This document shows, piece by piece, positions 34,538 through 44,489 of a stretch of 64,000 nucleotides of DNA. The stretch covers positions 744,001-808,000 of the forward strand of contig NZ_LT897836.1 of assembly GCF_900161835.1 (NCBI RefSeq). The letters run 5' to 3'. Within the stretch, counting starts at the first letter, position 1; every line of letters starts with the position of its first letter. The DNA is from Sodalis endosymbiont of Henestaris halophilus (GTDB lineage: Bacteria > Pseudomonadota > Gammaproteobacteria > Enterobacterales > Enterobacteriaceae). A model generated the notes under the pieces. The model was not told the origin of the DNA and did no database searches. It saw nothing but the letters and a program-made list of their open reading frames with translations. Made by a program: the position numbers and the translations under genes.

Positions 34538-35465
34538 ATGGATACGTATCTCTCTTTTCCCTGCCCACTAACTTGGTAGTGAGATGATATTCGTAGTATT
34601 ATATACGTATCTTTACTGAATTCCAATTTTCAGTGTCGCTAGATTAATTATAATAATCGTATTTTCGGTTTGAGCAGCACCTTTATTTCATTTTTCATAT
34701 TAAAATGCATGGTGCTTCATTTAGATTAACTGTAAAGTGATTGAACAGCCGCGTAATGAAACTGCAAGCTAGTTGCTGCATATCGTTTGATAGAGTAAAT
34801 GTAGCAGACAAATATTATCATACCTTATGTGGTGGTTGATCACGCGACTAATATGAATACGTGTGCTTTTACAATCCCCACGGGTACTAGATATTATGCC
34901 TTTTAAATAGGCATTAGCAGCACTAGTGTGCTAAAAAAGTGAACCGTACGATATATGGGATCCCTCTAGGAGGGAATAGCCCACTTAACTTGTTATATCG
35001 TTAATGGTGATATGTTGACTATATTCCTGATCCAGGGTGTCGTGAACTTTTTTATAATTTTAATATTACTTATCGTTGCTTAACTTGAGTTAAGAGTTTT
35101 ATGTCTATTAAACCATGAAATAAGCTGAAATTGTAATAAAAATTTATATAGTCTATCGCACCGCTTTCATGGTGTTGGAATTGATGTTCGGCATACTTGC
35201 AAAGTATTATTACATTGTAGTTATCGCGAGTTTCAGTCTGATGTCAGTTAAACTAAATAGTGATGTCGGTTATTATAAATAATAAATAAGAGAAAATGAT
35301 TATCGCGCTGCAATGGCTAAAGAGAAGTTATGAGCAAAAAAAGATAGTAGTTTGATAACTTTTTGTATATATGGCCCCAATAAAACTTTCAGCTAACTAT
35401 TCATGCCTTATTCCCTGTTTGGTAAACTAACTACAGCAATGAGTGCTCTAAGATTATATAAAATA
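34538..35465 (+). pseudogene. htpX: htpX (membrane heat-shock protease) remnant, close to full length
   Basis: About 930 bp, close to the 293-codon gene. In order: RISLF (E. coli RIALF); GLSSTFISFFILK (for GFGGSFVSLLMSK); KVIEQPRNE (for EVIEQPRNE) at 34734; CAFTIPTGTRYYAF (for NAFATGARRDASL) near 34870; IAHLTCYIVNGDMLT then FLIQGVVNFFIILI (for IAHEISHIANGDMVT, TLIQGVVNTFVIFI) near 34978; IIALQWLKRSYE (for MIAALQRLKTSYE) near 35298; CIYGPNKTFS-stop-LFM (for CINGKSKSLSELFM). The zinc motif HEISH has become HLTCY. Several stops and frameshifts. A hairpin at 34948-35001 lies inside this ghost. Confidence 0.95.
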
Positions 35466-36959
35466 AATCGCAGCGGCCAAAGTAGCTGCTTAAATAATAT
35501 ACAGACTCATGGGGCAAACCATTAAATATTTTAATATGATTATCACAATGGTACCTGATGTCTAAGCTTATTTCTTCTAATATGATCTTTAGTTATTTAT
35601 AGCGTGCTTACCAGCTTTACGCCAATATAATTTATCCTAACTATGAGGGAGCAGTTTGCCAAAGATAAGGCTTGGTTTATAGTACTGCCGATACGATGAT
35701 AGTCGTATGTGCTATATAAATCCGAAGCCAAGGCTTTTGCGCATAATCAGACGCCCAAATGATTTCGCTAGTGGTTAGCGTGCGTTAAAACTAGGAAAAT
35801 ACATATGTCGCGATCTATATATATTTTAATATATTTATGTTAGTAATAAATTTTGCAGCAATACCACTATTAACATTATAGATAAAAGCAGATAAGCATA
35901 GAAATAGAAGGTAAACATGAGGAGAATACGTAGTGATAATACCACCGATAAAGCTCCTACCGTACTGTTTAAAACTTAAAGCAGTAAACACACTCTATGC
36001 TATCATCAGCATATTGATTGTTGCCGTACTAGCTGTTAAGAATACGCGTTACGGATATGATCCGTAATAACATGCTATTAATATTAATTAGCACTGCGCA
36101 GTCAAATATCTATAGGAGATAGGTATTAATCAGCAGTCATAAACTGCCAGACAATGCGCACGGCAAATAAAGGACGCTTAACCAATAAACTACTGAATAC
36201 CCGCCAATTTATATTTGATGGATATGTTTATATTCGTAAATATTGCAAGGATGGCAAAGAAGAGCAATAAAATAATAATCAATACTTACTTGCATGTGAT
36301 ATTTAGCCACCTAAATTGATGGGTGGATAAATTAGCTTGTAGTGCACTGACATTGTTAGTTAAAGTGCCTGATAGCAATGTATTTTTTTTAAAACGCAAT
36401 GAAGACATTTAATATAATTATTAAGACGAAGCTATTAAAGCTTATTGTTGGTCTAGATACATTAATATTGTAATATAATAAAAATTAAGAGTTGTATGTT
36501 TGTAACATTTTTATTATTAATGTTTTAACCATATAAAAACTGTTTGTGTAAGAAATGTTATTAACATTAATTAGTGAATTATGTTGCAAAATTGCCATTT
36601 TAAGGTTAAGCGACCTTGCTATTGTTTTTATAAACATTTTATGTTTTTAAACGCAAATCTTTTATAGATTAGCTATTAATATGATAATAGTAAAGTATAT
36701 AAACAATTTTATTAAGTATTACTGATATTAAAGGTGTTCGACATCTTTTAAACGCTATGGTAAAACTTAACAATCGCACTTCTATATTTTTGGAAAATTA
36801 ATAGTGTAAAGACACTATATACCATAGTTTCCTGCAAATAATCAAATACGTTTGCTACATTGCATAGAGAAAAATAGAAAAGATTCATTGATACTTAAGC
36901 TTTTTATATTAGTTACAAAAGCTATAAAAATTTATTTAATGCGTATTAGTAAAATTCAA
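35466..36959. other. A+T-rich spacer between htpX and kdgR ghosts
   Basis: In E. coli yebQ and the first part of kdgR would lie here. I recognised neither. No intact gene, tRNA or clear repeat. Confidence 0.55.
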
Positions 36960-37090
36960 ATCGTGTGTTGACCAGCTTAACGAGAGAAACTATGCACTTG
37001 AGTATACTAGATGAAGATAGTATCATCTATGTATTCAATAAAATTGAATCTATTTAAAATTTACACACGTATTCGCTGGTTTAACCAGAT
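36960..37090 (+). pseudogene. kdgR: kdgR (IclR-family regulator) remnant
   Basis: In one frame from 36965: RVLTSLTRETMHLSILDEDS then IIYVFNKIESI, a stop, and NLHTYSLV. E. coli KdgR reads REISRLTKETIHLGALDEDS, IVYIHKIDSMY, NLRMYSRI, at the same spacing apart from one inserted residue. This is the effector-binding domain of the repressor of pectin/ketodeoxygluconate genes. The DNA-binding half was not legible upstream. Order htpX-kdgR-yobF-cspC matches E. coli. Confidence 0.9.
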
Positions 37091-39784
37091 TAAATCTGAA
37101 CTAGTTTTGTAATTGTAAACATGACGTGTCTGATTCGTCTGTAATTCTAGTTAATGTAGTTTTTACCCTAAATATGGTTCTAATACCTCTATCCCCGTCT
37201 CCGATTAGCTTATGTTGAAATTATGTAGTAGCCTGTGTGCGTATAAGACGTAAATAAGAAAATAATACTTGTTTGTAATTTTGGTACCACATGTTTGATC
37301 ACTGCTGTGATATCAAAATACGATCAGATTACATAGTTTTTCACGATTTTTATTTGTTTCTTGGAATACATTAAAATAATTATGTTAAATATTGCTTAGT
37401 GTCCTGTGTATCGTATCATAAAATGTTAGTTAATAATAACTATTAGCTTTAATGCCTTATTCACTTAACTAATTGATCTGATTTTAATGTAATTATTTAC
37501 TTTGAAATAGAAATGACATACTTACTTTATTAAAAATTAGTAACTAAAGTTTGATCTAGTTGTTTGTAGCTAACAATAAAACAGATGCTAGTTTTTATTT
37601 ATATAATTACTTTCACGGAAAAATGCGTAATGGTATATCAGCAAAGATGAAAACATTAACAGTTAGGCGCTCATCATGTTGCCATGACTAAATCTCGAGG
37701 CTGTGAGATTAAGTTATGGCCATGACCGATATCAAGTTAGAGTAATTAAATCCCTATTAAATTTAAGTTTATAATCACGCTTAGTTCTTTAGTGAAAGAA
37801 GTTTCATATTAATTTTAAATATGTACATATATAATATTAGATAATATCTTTATACATAGTATATCTTTCTAATATATAAGAAATCTTATCAGGATTTTTT
37901 AAAAAAAACTTTTAAATAGATATGCAAAAGTAAATTAATTAAAATTATGCTGCTTTGTCTTGCTTTTAGTTGTTAGTTATAAATAATTTGTATAATCAGT
38001 GAGATGATTTGTGGGAGCATGTGTTTTGGTGAATAAGTAAATGCATCAGCAATAGTGGTTTACAGATAGTTTTTTAACAATATTCTAATTAGAAGTGAAA
38101 TGAATTAACTGGAAGTTAATATTTTTATATCTCCGACGCTTTTTAGCTTCGGGCAGAAGCATTTTTCTGTATTTCTCTTTGTATACTAGGTTAAATGGTT
38201 CTTTCTGAATTGCGTCAGTATCAAAGATAACAATGGTATAATCTTGCTAACTGAGTTTATCAAATAAAAAACGATCATACCGGTAATTTTAGCAAAACTG
38301 TTTTAGAGCATGTAATTCTTAAACCGGGTTATAATATATACGTTCTTATACTTAATATTTTACATTGAAATATTTTATTACTTTAACCTGTTTTGTAGGT
38401 TTGTGAATAATTTGTTATCACTGTTCGTTTTCACTCTTGACAAAAAGAGTACACGATCATGATCTAGACAAATTGCTGGTATGATTATGCTAAGTGTCAC
38501 GATAATCTTATGAAGATTTACTAATCCGGATATGTTCTTGCTAGCGCTTTGGTGCTTAACGTTCTAACAAGGCAGAGTTTAAGGTTTGTACAAAGATATT
38601 GCTTTATGGGGTAAATCACCATACATGAGGGCAAACTATATGGTATATACTAAGCGCGCCTTTATATGCTAGTATTAATAGATGTTCTTCATTCAATACT
38701 GTTTGCTAGTTTGTTACGCAAAACATCGCTGACGAGACTCAGCGTCAAATAGTTGGCTATTTAATTTGTAATGTATAATAATAGATTATTATAATCGTTA
38801 GTGCTTTTGCATGATGCGGTAAATTTATAAGAAATTTTCTTGCTATAGCTATCAATTTAAATGTTTGTTGGCATGAAGATTGATTTATAACGGCACAATT
38901 GAGATTGTTTAATCTTGCAGATGCATCCTTGAATAAACTAAGACTACCATGATAAGTCGGTATGCTAGTAGTGGTGCTAACGTTGCTAAGGGCATTTTGT
39001 GTATAAAAACTTAACTGCTAATTTGGCTGGTGTGCGTGCTGTGGTGGATAATTAAATAAATTAGTGTGAGGATATGAGCTCCATGGCATTAGTAATAACT
39101 TACTTCATTTTTCTGTTATATCGTTTTAATTTTACTTTAAATATTAGGTTAATAACAAGATAGTCAGACGTATCCCCTCAGTAAGTAATACATATGCACA
39201 TTTGATATTTTTTATTTATTTTGATGCATTAAGAATATATGATTTACTTTTGATTTGTTAATTAGCGCAGATGCTGCTACATCTTTTACGTTTCCTAAAT
39301 ACAATACTTATAAGTAGGTTTGACACTAACTAAAGGAAAAGGTTTTAGCCAATTTAACTTGTAATCTATTTGATCGTAATATTTTAACATAGTATTGCAC
39401 TATATTACACACGGTTATAAAGCTTCAATTAAATTTTATTAATTAAGTTTATACTACAAAATATTTTGTATAAATAATGCATTAAATATAGATAAGGTCT
39501 GATGCTAATGTGATGTTTGTCATGTAATGACATACATCGTGTGTATAACCAAGTATAACATAAGGATCTTTAGCACTTTTTTAGACATGTAAAGTGCTTT
39601 ATTTATAAATAGTAACCAGGTTACATACCTAGTCGCGAAAACTGTTATTCATTATTCATGTTAAAAGCATACGATCAGTGTTTTGATTATGTGCGACATA
39701 TCCGGCCTTGATTAAAAATTTCTTGCCATTATTTACAGAGTATGTGATAACCCCAACTGAGTAAAACAAGGTATAGTGCTGTAT
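37091..39784. other. A+T-rich spacer upstream of yobF-cspC
   Basis: Expected ancestral content is the end of kdgR, mgrB and yebO. None could be read. No intact gene, tRNA or strong repeat was found. The last 150 bp before yobF may contain the yobF-cspC promoter, but I could not pick out convincing -35/-10 boxes. Confidence 0.55.
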
Positions 39785-39920
39785 ATGAGTTGCATTTTCA
39801 GTAAAGGAGTTTTGCGTGTTGAAGATTTCGTTGCATACCACTTCTCTCTGCCAATCCTTATCTTATAGTGCCTCAAGCAGTAACGATTCCAGTTGATCTC
39901 TGTGTCGCTAAAGAGCGATT
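39785..39920 (+). pseudogene. yobF: yobF small protein, frameshifted
   Basis: Directly upstream of cspC, as in the E. coli yobF-cspC operon. From ATG 39785: MSCIFSKGVLRVEDFVAYHFS (E. coli [21 protein letters not shown]); a 2-base gain (or 1-base loss) then shifts the frame, after which ANPYLIV ... LCVAKER follows AEPYIGA ... LCLRAKK. As it stands the protein ends after 28 residues. YobF is a small stress-associated protein of unknown role in E. coli. The 5' half is strongly conserved, so the lesion may be recent. Confidence 0.75.
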
Positions 39921-39946
39921 TCAATACTCCAAAGGAAATATGCAAG

Positions 39947-40156
39947 ATGGCAAAAATAAAAGGTCAAGTGAAGTGGTTCAATGAATCTAAAGGTTTTGGT
40001 TTCATTACTCCGTCCGATGGAAGTAAAGATGTGTTTGTTCACTTTTCTGCTATTCAAGGTAACGGTTTTAAAACCCTGGCCGAAGGCCAGGGTGTGGAAT
40101 TCGAAATCCAGGATGGTCAAAAAGGCCCTTCAGCAGTAAACGTAACTGCCCTGTAA
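39947..40156 (+). CDS. cspC: cold-shock-family RNA chaperone CspC
   Basis: Single-stranded nucleic-acid-binding beta-barrel, constitutive in E. coli, linked to RpoS/mRNA stability. The ATG 39947 gives 69 residues, [22 protein letters not shown] lies about ten bases upstream. An upstream in-frame ATG at 39893 falls inside the yobF remnant and is rejected. RNP1 (KGFGFI) and RNP2 (VFVHF) are intact. It is nearer to E. coli CspC than CspE ([21 protein letters not shown]). A long hairpin follows. Confidence 0.96.
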   Translation: MAKIKGQVKWFNESKGFGFITPSDGSKDVFVHFSAIQGNGFKTLAEGQGVEFEIQDGQKGPSAVNVTAL

Positions 40157-40206
40157 GTCCAAGTTGCTGTTGCAATATTGGGTTATTTTATTTATAGATA
40201 AGCTAT

Positions 40207-40248
40207 AACCTACCCAGCATGTTTTCAGACCCCTAAGCTGGGTGGGTT
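40207..40248 (+). terminator. 12-bp hairpin downstream of cspC
   Basis: AACCTACCCAGC pairs with GCTGGGTGGGTT over 12 bp with one T-G pair; the loop is 18 bases. No T-run follows, so it may act as a 3'-end stabiliser or Rho-dependent end rather than a classical terminator. Confidence 0.65.
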
Positions 40249-40752
40249 AACACTCTAGGGCCGCATAAGTTATTTATAGATAATACTTATTAGTAAAACT
40301 TCATTTACCGTACTTTCTTTTGACTTTTCCTGCCCCATCTCAATTTTTTGATGATCCGATATCTTAATTCTTTGTCGATACTATTTTACTATGCACTAGT
40401 ATTTTTTTACTGCTTAAAGTGCAATACTAAATCTTCTCATTGAAGTTAAAGTAAGTATAACACCTTAATTTATTTATAAATTACTTACTTAACAAAGTAT
40501 GTGTGATTGAATCTAGACTTAAAACAGTTAAATTAAACGCAAGAGTAAAACTTCTTTCTGGTGTCATCAACTTATAAGCAGATTAAATTTATGAGCAACG
40601 ATATGTTTTTTCTTAAAATAAACCATTAAATTTTAAAACGATGACGTTTTTGATGTTGATATCGCATTTACCTAAAGTGGTTATGGGTAATCGATAAATG
40701 TAAAACGCAATACATAGTTGTATTGCTGCGCGATATTTCTAATGTTTATTAG

Positions 40753-40887
40753 GTGTTATTAAATAAACGGCGCTTGGTTACAGAAGTTCGTAAATATTTC
40801 GCCAGCTGTGGTGCTAGATTTTTATTCGCTCGCATACACTTGGCAGAGCAAGATGCTGTTAATTGTGCAATATTAGGTAATGACTAA
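40753..40887 (+). other. open 44-codon piece, unrecognised
   Basis: From a GTG at 40753 the frame encodes 44 residues with coding-like composition, including NKRRLVTEVRKYFASCG and RIHLAEQDAV, then stops. G+C is clearly above the surroundings. There is no ribosome binding site. In E. coli order rlmA and mntP lie between cspC and manZ, but I cannot align this piece to either. It may be a surviving exon-like piece of a decayed gene, as seen in prc. Function not inferred. Confidence 0.35.
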
Positions 40888-41029
40888 TTAAGTCATTTGA
40901 TAGCTTGAGTACTTGCAATCGGTATAGCTCTATTGTTTTGCTATAGCGAATAACGAATAGCATGAGTCATTGATGAGATAACTTATTGTAAGTTGTAAAA
41001 TAATAGTAAGATTAAATAGTTCTTGATTA

Positions 41030-41069
41030 GCGGTCTTCAATACAAAAACACGTTTTTATGGAAGACCGC
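41030..41069. repeat. strong hairpin 3' of manZ
   Basis: GCGGTCTTC pairs with GAAGACCGC (nine bp), and inside AAAAAC pairs with GTTTTT, making a nearly continuous stem. It lies 65 bp beyond the manZ stop on the minus-strand transcript. No T-run follows on the minus strand, but it is well placed to define or protect the 3' end of manXYZ mRNA. Confidence 0.7.
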
Positions 41070-41134
41070 AAAAAACTATCATAAACAGTAAAAAACCGAA
41101 ATAAAATTTTTTCAATTTTTTTTTGCTTGTGGGC

Positions 41135-41986
41135 TTACAGGCCTAGTAATCCCATCCAGTAACCAAAAATTCCGATGATGAAAAAACCCATAATAATCCA
41201 TAGAGAATTCACTTTGTTGCGTAGCAGCCACATACAACTTAAGGTAAGTAACAGTGGCACAAGACCCGGCATTACTTGATCTAGAATCGACTGAATGGTC
41301 GTGACTGTAGTATGCCCTTCGGAATTAGTAAGACTTGATACGACTACGGGTATATTTACATGAGTCCATTTATTTACTAACGCCCCCATGACAAACAACC
41401 CTAGGATTGATGCTCCTTCTGTCATTTTTTGCAGGAAGCCACCATCCATATCGTTAACGATATGGATGCCTTTACGGTAGCCGTAGGTTACGCCGTAATA
41501 GCGGGTTGCTAACCGCACTAAATTAAACAAAAAGAAAAATAAAAACGGACCGAACCAACTACCGCTTAATGCGATGCTAGCACCAAGAGCAGCTAATATT
41601 GGCCTTACAGTGCCCCAGAATATTGGATCTCCGATCCCTGCCAGCGGTCCCATCAAGCCCACTTTCAGCCCGTTAATAGTGGCCTCATCAATTGAAACAC
41701 CGTTAGCGCGTTGTTCTTCCATAGCTATTGTTACGCCCAATACCGGAGCAGCTACATAGGGATGAGTATTAAAAAACTCTAAATGTCGTTTGATTGCCTG
41801 TTTACGCTCATCGTTATTTTCAGGATACAGGCGACGAATTACTGGCACCATAGAGAAACAAAAACCAAGAGCCTGCATGCGTTCAAAGTTCCAGGATCCC
41901 TGAAAAAGGTTTGAGCGCATAGATACTTTGCACAGATCACTAGTTGTTAGTTTTTTGGTACTTATAATAGTTGTAGTATCTACCAT
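41135..41986 (-). CDS. manZ: mannose PTS permease component IID
   Basis: Membrane subunit of the mannose/glucose/glucosamine phosphotransferase system, working with ManY as the channel. At 283 residues it equals E. coli ManZ. Seen: SNLFQGSWNFERMQ near the N-terminus, PENNDERKQAIKRH, GLMGPLAGIGDPIFWGT, and several hydrophobic segments at the C-terminal end with a terminal GLLGL. Last gene of manXYZ, 15 bp after manY. All family landmarks are present, so it is likely functional. Confidence 0.96.
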   Translation of the reverse strand: MVDTTTIISTKKLTTSDLCKVSMRSNLFQGSWNFERMQALGFCFSMVPVIRRLYPENNDERKQAIKRHLEFFNTHPYVAAPVLGVTIAMEEQRANGVSIDEATINGLKVGLMGPLAGIGDPIFWGTVRPILAALGASIALSGSWFGPFLFFFLFNLVRLATRYYGVTYGYRKGIHIVNDMDGGFLQKMTEGASILGLFVMGALVNKWTHVNIPVVVSSLTNSEGHTTVTTIQSILDQVMPGLVPLLLTLSCMWLLRNKVNSLWIIMGFFIIGIFGYWMGLLGL

Positions 41987-42001
41987 CTATTTTACCTAAA
42001 T

Positions 42002-42802
42002 TTAATCTAGTTCATTATCGATATTGTTAGCATTCTGCGTCGATGCATTTTGGTCGGTGACCTGTTTGTAACGCGGGTTAAGCTGGATGTAGATAATTGC
42101 CATGATCACGCCGATGATTCCCATCGCTACTAGGTTAAAATTGGTGAATGCTGCAGTTACAAAGCCCAGATAAAAAAATGGCATCAAATAACCTGCACGC
42201 ATCATGTTAATAACCATAGCGTAACCTACCACCACAATCATGCCGCTGGCGACATTTAGGCCGTTGGTGACAATTTCTGGAATAGAACTAAGCATGTTAT
42301 GTACGGTGTCGGTACCAACTGACACACCCACGATTACCGCAGGAATAGCAATACGCATGGCCTGCAAAATCAGCGCTGAAACATGAATCCAGCTTAGCGC
42401 TGTCAGATTGCCGCGATTTGCTGCGCTATCGGCTGCATGTTGAAAGGCAACGGTAATGGTGCGCACAATTATGGTGAGTACTTGGCCAGCAGCTGCCAGT
42501 GGAATAGCCAGCGCAATACCGGCACCAATGCTTTGGTTACCTGCAATGACTAGAATGGTAGAAATAATAGACGCAAGCGCAGCATCTGGCGCTACCGCAG
42601 CGCCAATATTCATCCATCCCAGAGCGATCATTTCTAAGGTTGCGCCGATGATAATACCGGTTTTTATGTCACCTAAAACTAAACCAATTAAGGTACAAGC
42701 CACCAACGGACGGTGAAACTGAAATTCGTCGAGAATAGATCCCATGCCTGCAATACAGGCAACGAAGAATATCAGTACAATTTGAAGCGTGGTGATCTCC
42801 AC
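42002..42802 (-). CDS. manY: mannose PTS permease component IIC
   Basis: Inner-membrane sugar channel subunit with multiple transmembrane helices. At 266 residues it equals E. coli. It starts with GTG (MEITTLQIV) with AGAGG eight bases upstream. Conserved blocks: GMGSILDEFQFHRPL, GWMNIGAAVAPDAALAS, IPLAAAGQVLTI, MRAGYLMPFFYLGFV. It lies 56 bp after manX and 15 bp before manZ, in one operon. Confidence 0.96.
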   Translation of the reverse strand: MEITTLQIVLIFFVACIAGMGSILDEFQFHRPLVACTLIGLVLGDIKTGIIIGATLEMIALGWMNIGAAVAPDAALASIISTILVIAGNQSIGAGIALAIPLAAAGQVLTIIVRTITVAFQHAADSAANRGNLTALSWIHVSALILQAMRIAIPAVIVGVSVGTDTVHNMLSSIPEIVTNGLNVASGMIVVVGYAMVINMMRAGYLMPFFYLGFVTAAFTNFNLVAMGIIGVIMAIIYIQLNPRYKQVTDQNASTQNANNIDNELD

Positions 42803-42858
42803 TGTATATGCCTCTTACTTTTATACATATGAGTAATTAATAACATTTCTACGCAATC

Positions 42859-43860
42859 TTACGCTTTTATATGGTTATTATGTGACTTAAAACTTAATTG
42901 CCGAGTTTCTAGTTTTTTAATTAAATCCATCATTTTTAGCGGAGTATCGCTATACACTTTACGTACTTCCAGTTCAATCCCGCGTTCGTTAAGTGTTTTG
43001 AACACCTCAATATCTTTTTTATCTACCGAAACAGCATTATTCACCTGGGTCTTGCCTTGGCGAAAAGCCATGCCTCCAATGTTGACAGTAGTAATTAAAA
43101 CACCACCATTAACTATACGCAAGACGTCTGTCGGATTAGTAAATAACAACATAACGCGATCATTAGCATATTTGGGGTTGTTGTAAACGCGGATAGCTTT
43201 TGCTACGTCAACCACATGAGCTGTAACTCCCGGAGGTGCCACCTGGGTAAGCAATGTTTTGCGCACCTTATCCGCGGCTACATCATCGCTGACTACGATG
43301 ATACGTTTAACGTTAGTTTCTTTTGTCCAGCCAGTGACTACCTGACCATGGATCAAGCGGTCGTCAATACGTGCCAAACTGATGATCATACGGCGACTTT
43401 GAACGTCTGTTGCACCTGTTGTGGGGGCTAGCGCTTCAGAGGATGGAGCATCCTGTCTATCTTCTTGATTTTTGAGGGCTTTTATGCCCATACGTCCTGT
43501 ATCCATCGCAATGCCAACTAATTCCTGGAATAAAGGATTATCATCTCGGGCCATAAAAGTTTCAAGTAGCATAGGAACATTTACACCGGTAACGATGTCA
43601 TGATTTTTCTTATCTGTGACAACTCTGTTAGCGGCATTAAATGGACTGCCTCCCCACGTATCGACCAGAAATAACACACCTGCTACGGTATCAAGATCCT
43701 CTAAACTAGCAGTATATTTTTCAATCAATGTTTCAGTATTGTCTCCAGGGATGCAACCGATCCAGGCGACATTTTTTTGTACGCCTAAAATCATTTCCGC
43801 TGTTTTTAGTAATTGCTCGGCTGCTGACCCGTGAGTGCCAATAACAATAGCAATACTCAC
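42859..43860 (-). CDS. manX: mannose PTS component IIAB
   Basis: Cytoplasmic phosphotransfer protein: the IIA domain takes phosphate from HPr at His10 (GTHGSA) and passes it to IIB His171 (DDRLIHGQV), then to the incoming sugar. The GTG start has GAGGAG seven bases upstream. IIA spans about 1-130; the linker about 131-155 is diverged; IIB 157-320. It has 333 residues against 323 in E. coli: after KMMDLIKKL the frame continues about 14 residues beyond the usual end, suggesting loss of the ancestral stop. It starts the manXYZ operon, divergent from yoaE. Confidence 0.95.
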   Translation of the reverse strand: MSIAIVIGTHGSAAEQLLKTAEMILGVQKNVAWIGCIPGDNTETLIEKYTASLEDLDTVAGVLFLVDTWGGSPFNAANRVVTDKKNHDIVTGVNVPMLLETFMARDDNPLFQELVGIAMDTGRMGIKALKNQEDRQDAPSSEALAPTTGATDVQSRRMIISLARIDDRLIHGQVVTGWTKETNVKRIIVVSDDVAADKVRKTLLTQVAPPGVTAHVVDVAKAIRVYNNPKYANDRVMLLFTNPTDVLRIVNGGVLITTVNIGGMAFRQGKTQVNNAVSVDKKDIEVFKTLNERGIELEVRKVYSDTPLKMMDLIKKLETRQLSFKSHNNHIKA

Positions 43861-44489
43861 TAATATCTCCTCTAAATTTGATAAAACAAATTATGTTGGC
43901 ATCTCAACAACCGTGTCTAGATGCCTAAAATATTTGGTGGTATAATACTTACAAAATCCGGAATTAGATAAAACTAACAGACATCTGTGTTACAGATTAA
44001 TCTTATTCAGCTATTAACTTTTATAAGCATACGCTTATAATTAGCATACATTAAGTAAATCACAATTTATTTTAGTGTGTGAAAAATAAAATTGTGACAA
44101 TGCTCAGTTATTTGCCTACTAAAATAGATACAAGTAGGCAAAAGAGAGTAACTAAATATGACTAAACGGCTTGAACTAAAAAGTTTTGTTCCAGACGACG
44201 CATCCCTGATATACTACAAAATTTCAGTGATAAAAGGGAGCAAGCAACCATCAGATGGATTATCAACGCAGCCGTTTAATTATTTTTCCGCCACCGCGGT
44301 TATTATTATCCTTTCTACTGGTGTTTCGTGCTAGTTCTGTTTTTCTTAATTCCTGATTCTGTTTTTTCAGGAAGATTTGTCTATTAATAAGGACTGCCCC
44401 TGTGCTTTTGCCGGCTAAAGATGTGGTTTAACCCTGTAATCATTACAGCCTGATACCTTACGAGCCTGATACTTTAGGTGGATCCTGTG
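43861..44489. promoter_or_regulatory. divergent control region manXYZ / yoaE
   Basis: About 630 bp separate manX (minus) from yoaE (plus). In E. coli this carries CRP and Mlc control of manXYZ. Half-site-like TGTGA occurs near 44093, but no convincing full CRP palindrome was found. Near yoaE lie a candidate leader ORF (44255-44356), a 7-bp dyad CTGTAAT/ATTACAG (44434-44448) and two 14-base direct copies of AGCCTGATACNTTA (44447-44460 and 44463-44476) ending at the yoaE ribosome binding site. Confidence 0.5.
44255..44356 (+). CDS. candidate 33-codon leader ORF upstream of yoaE
   Basis: ATG at 44255 opens a 33-residue frame, MDYQRSRLIIFPPPRLLLSF followed by a hydrophobic/serine-rich end and TGA at 44356. 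Its base composition is coding-like and unlike the A+T-rich surroundings. A possible ribosome binding site GGGAG lies 14 bases upstream, which is far. The Pro-Pro-Pro-Arg run is the sort of sequence that stalls ribosomes, so an attenuator-type leader peptide is one reading. I have a vague memory of a short upstream ORF reported for E. coli yoaE but cannot confirm identity. Confidence 0.45.
   Translation: MDYQRSRLIIFPPPRLLLSFLLVFRASSVFLNS

Noticed and set aside
34948-35001. Nested hairpin (ACGATATA/TATATCGT outside, TCCCTC/GAGGGA inside) that looked like a structured RNA
   Set aside because: It lies inside the htpX fossil right before IAHLTCYIVNGDML, so coding ancestry explains it better; I see no separate promoter or terminator.
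44080-44110. Possible CRP site (TGTGACAATGCTCA) upstream of manX
   Set aside because: Only the left half-site fits the consensus; too weak to call.
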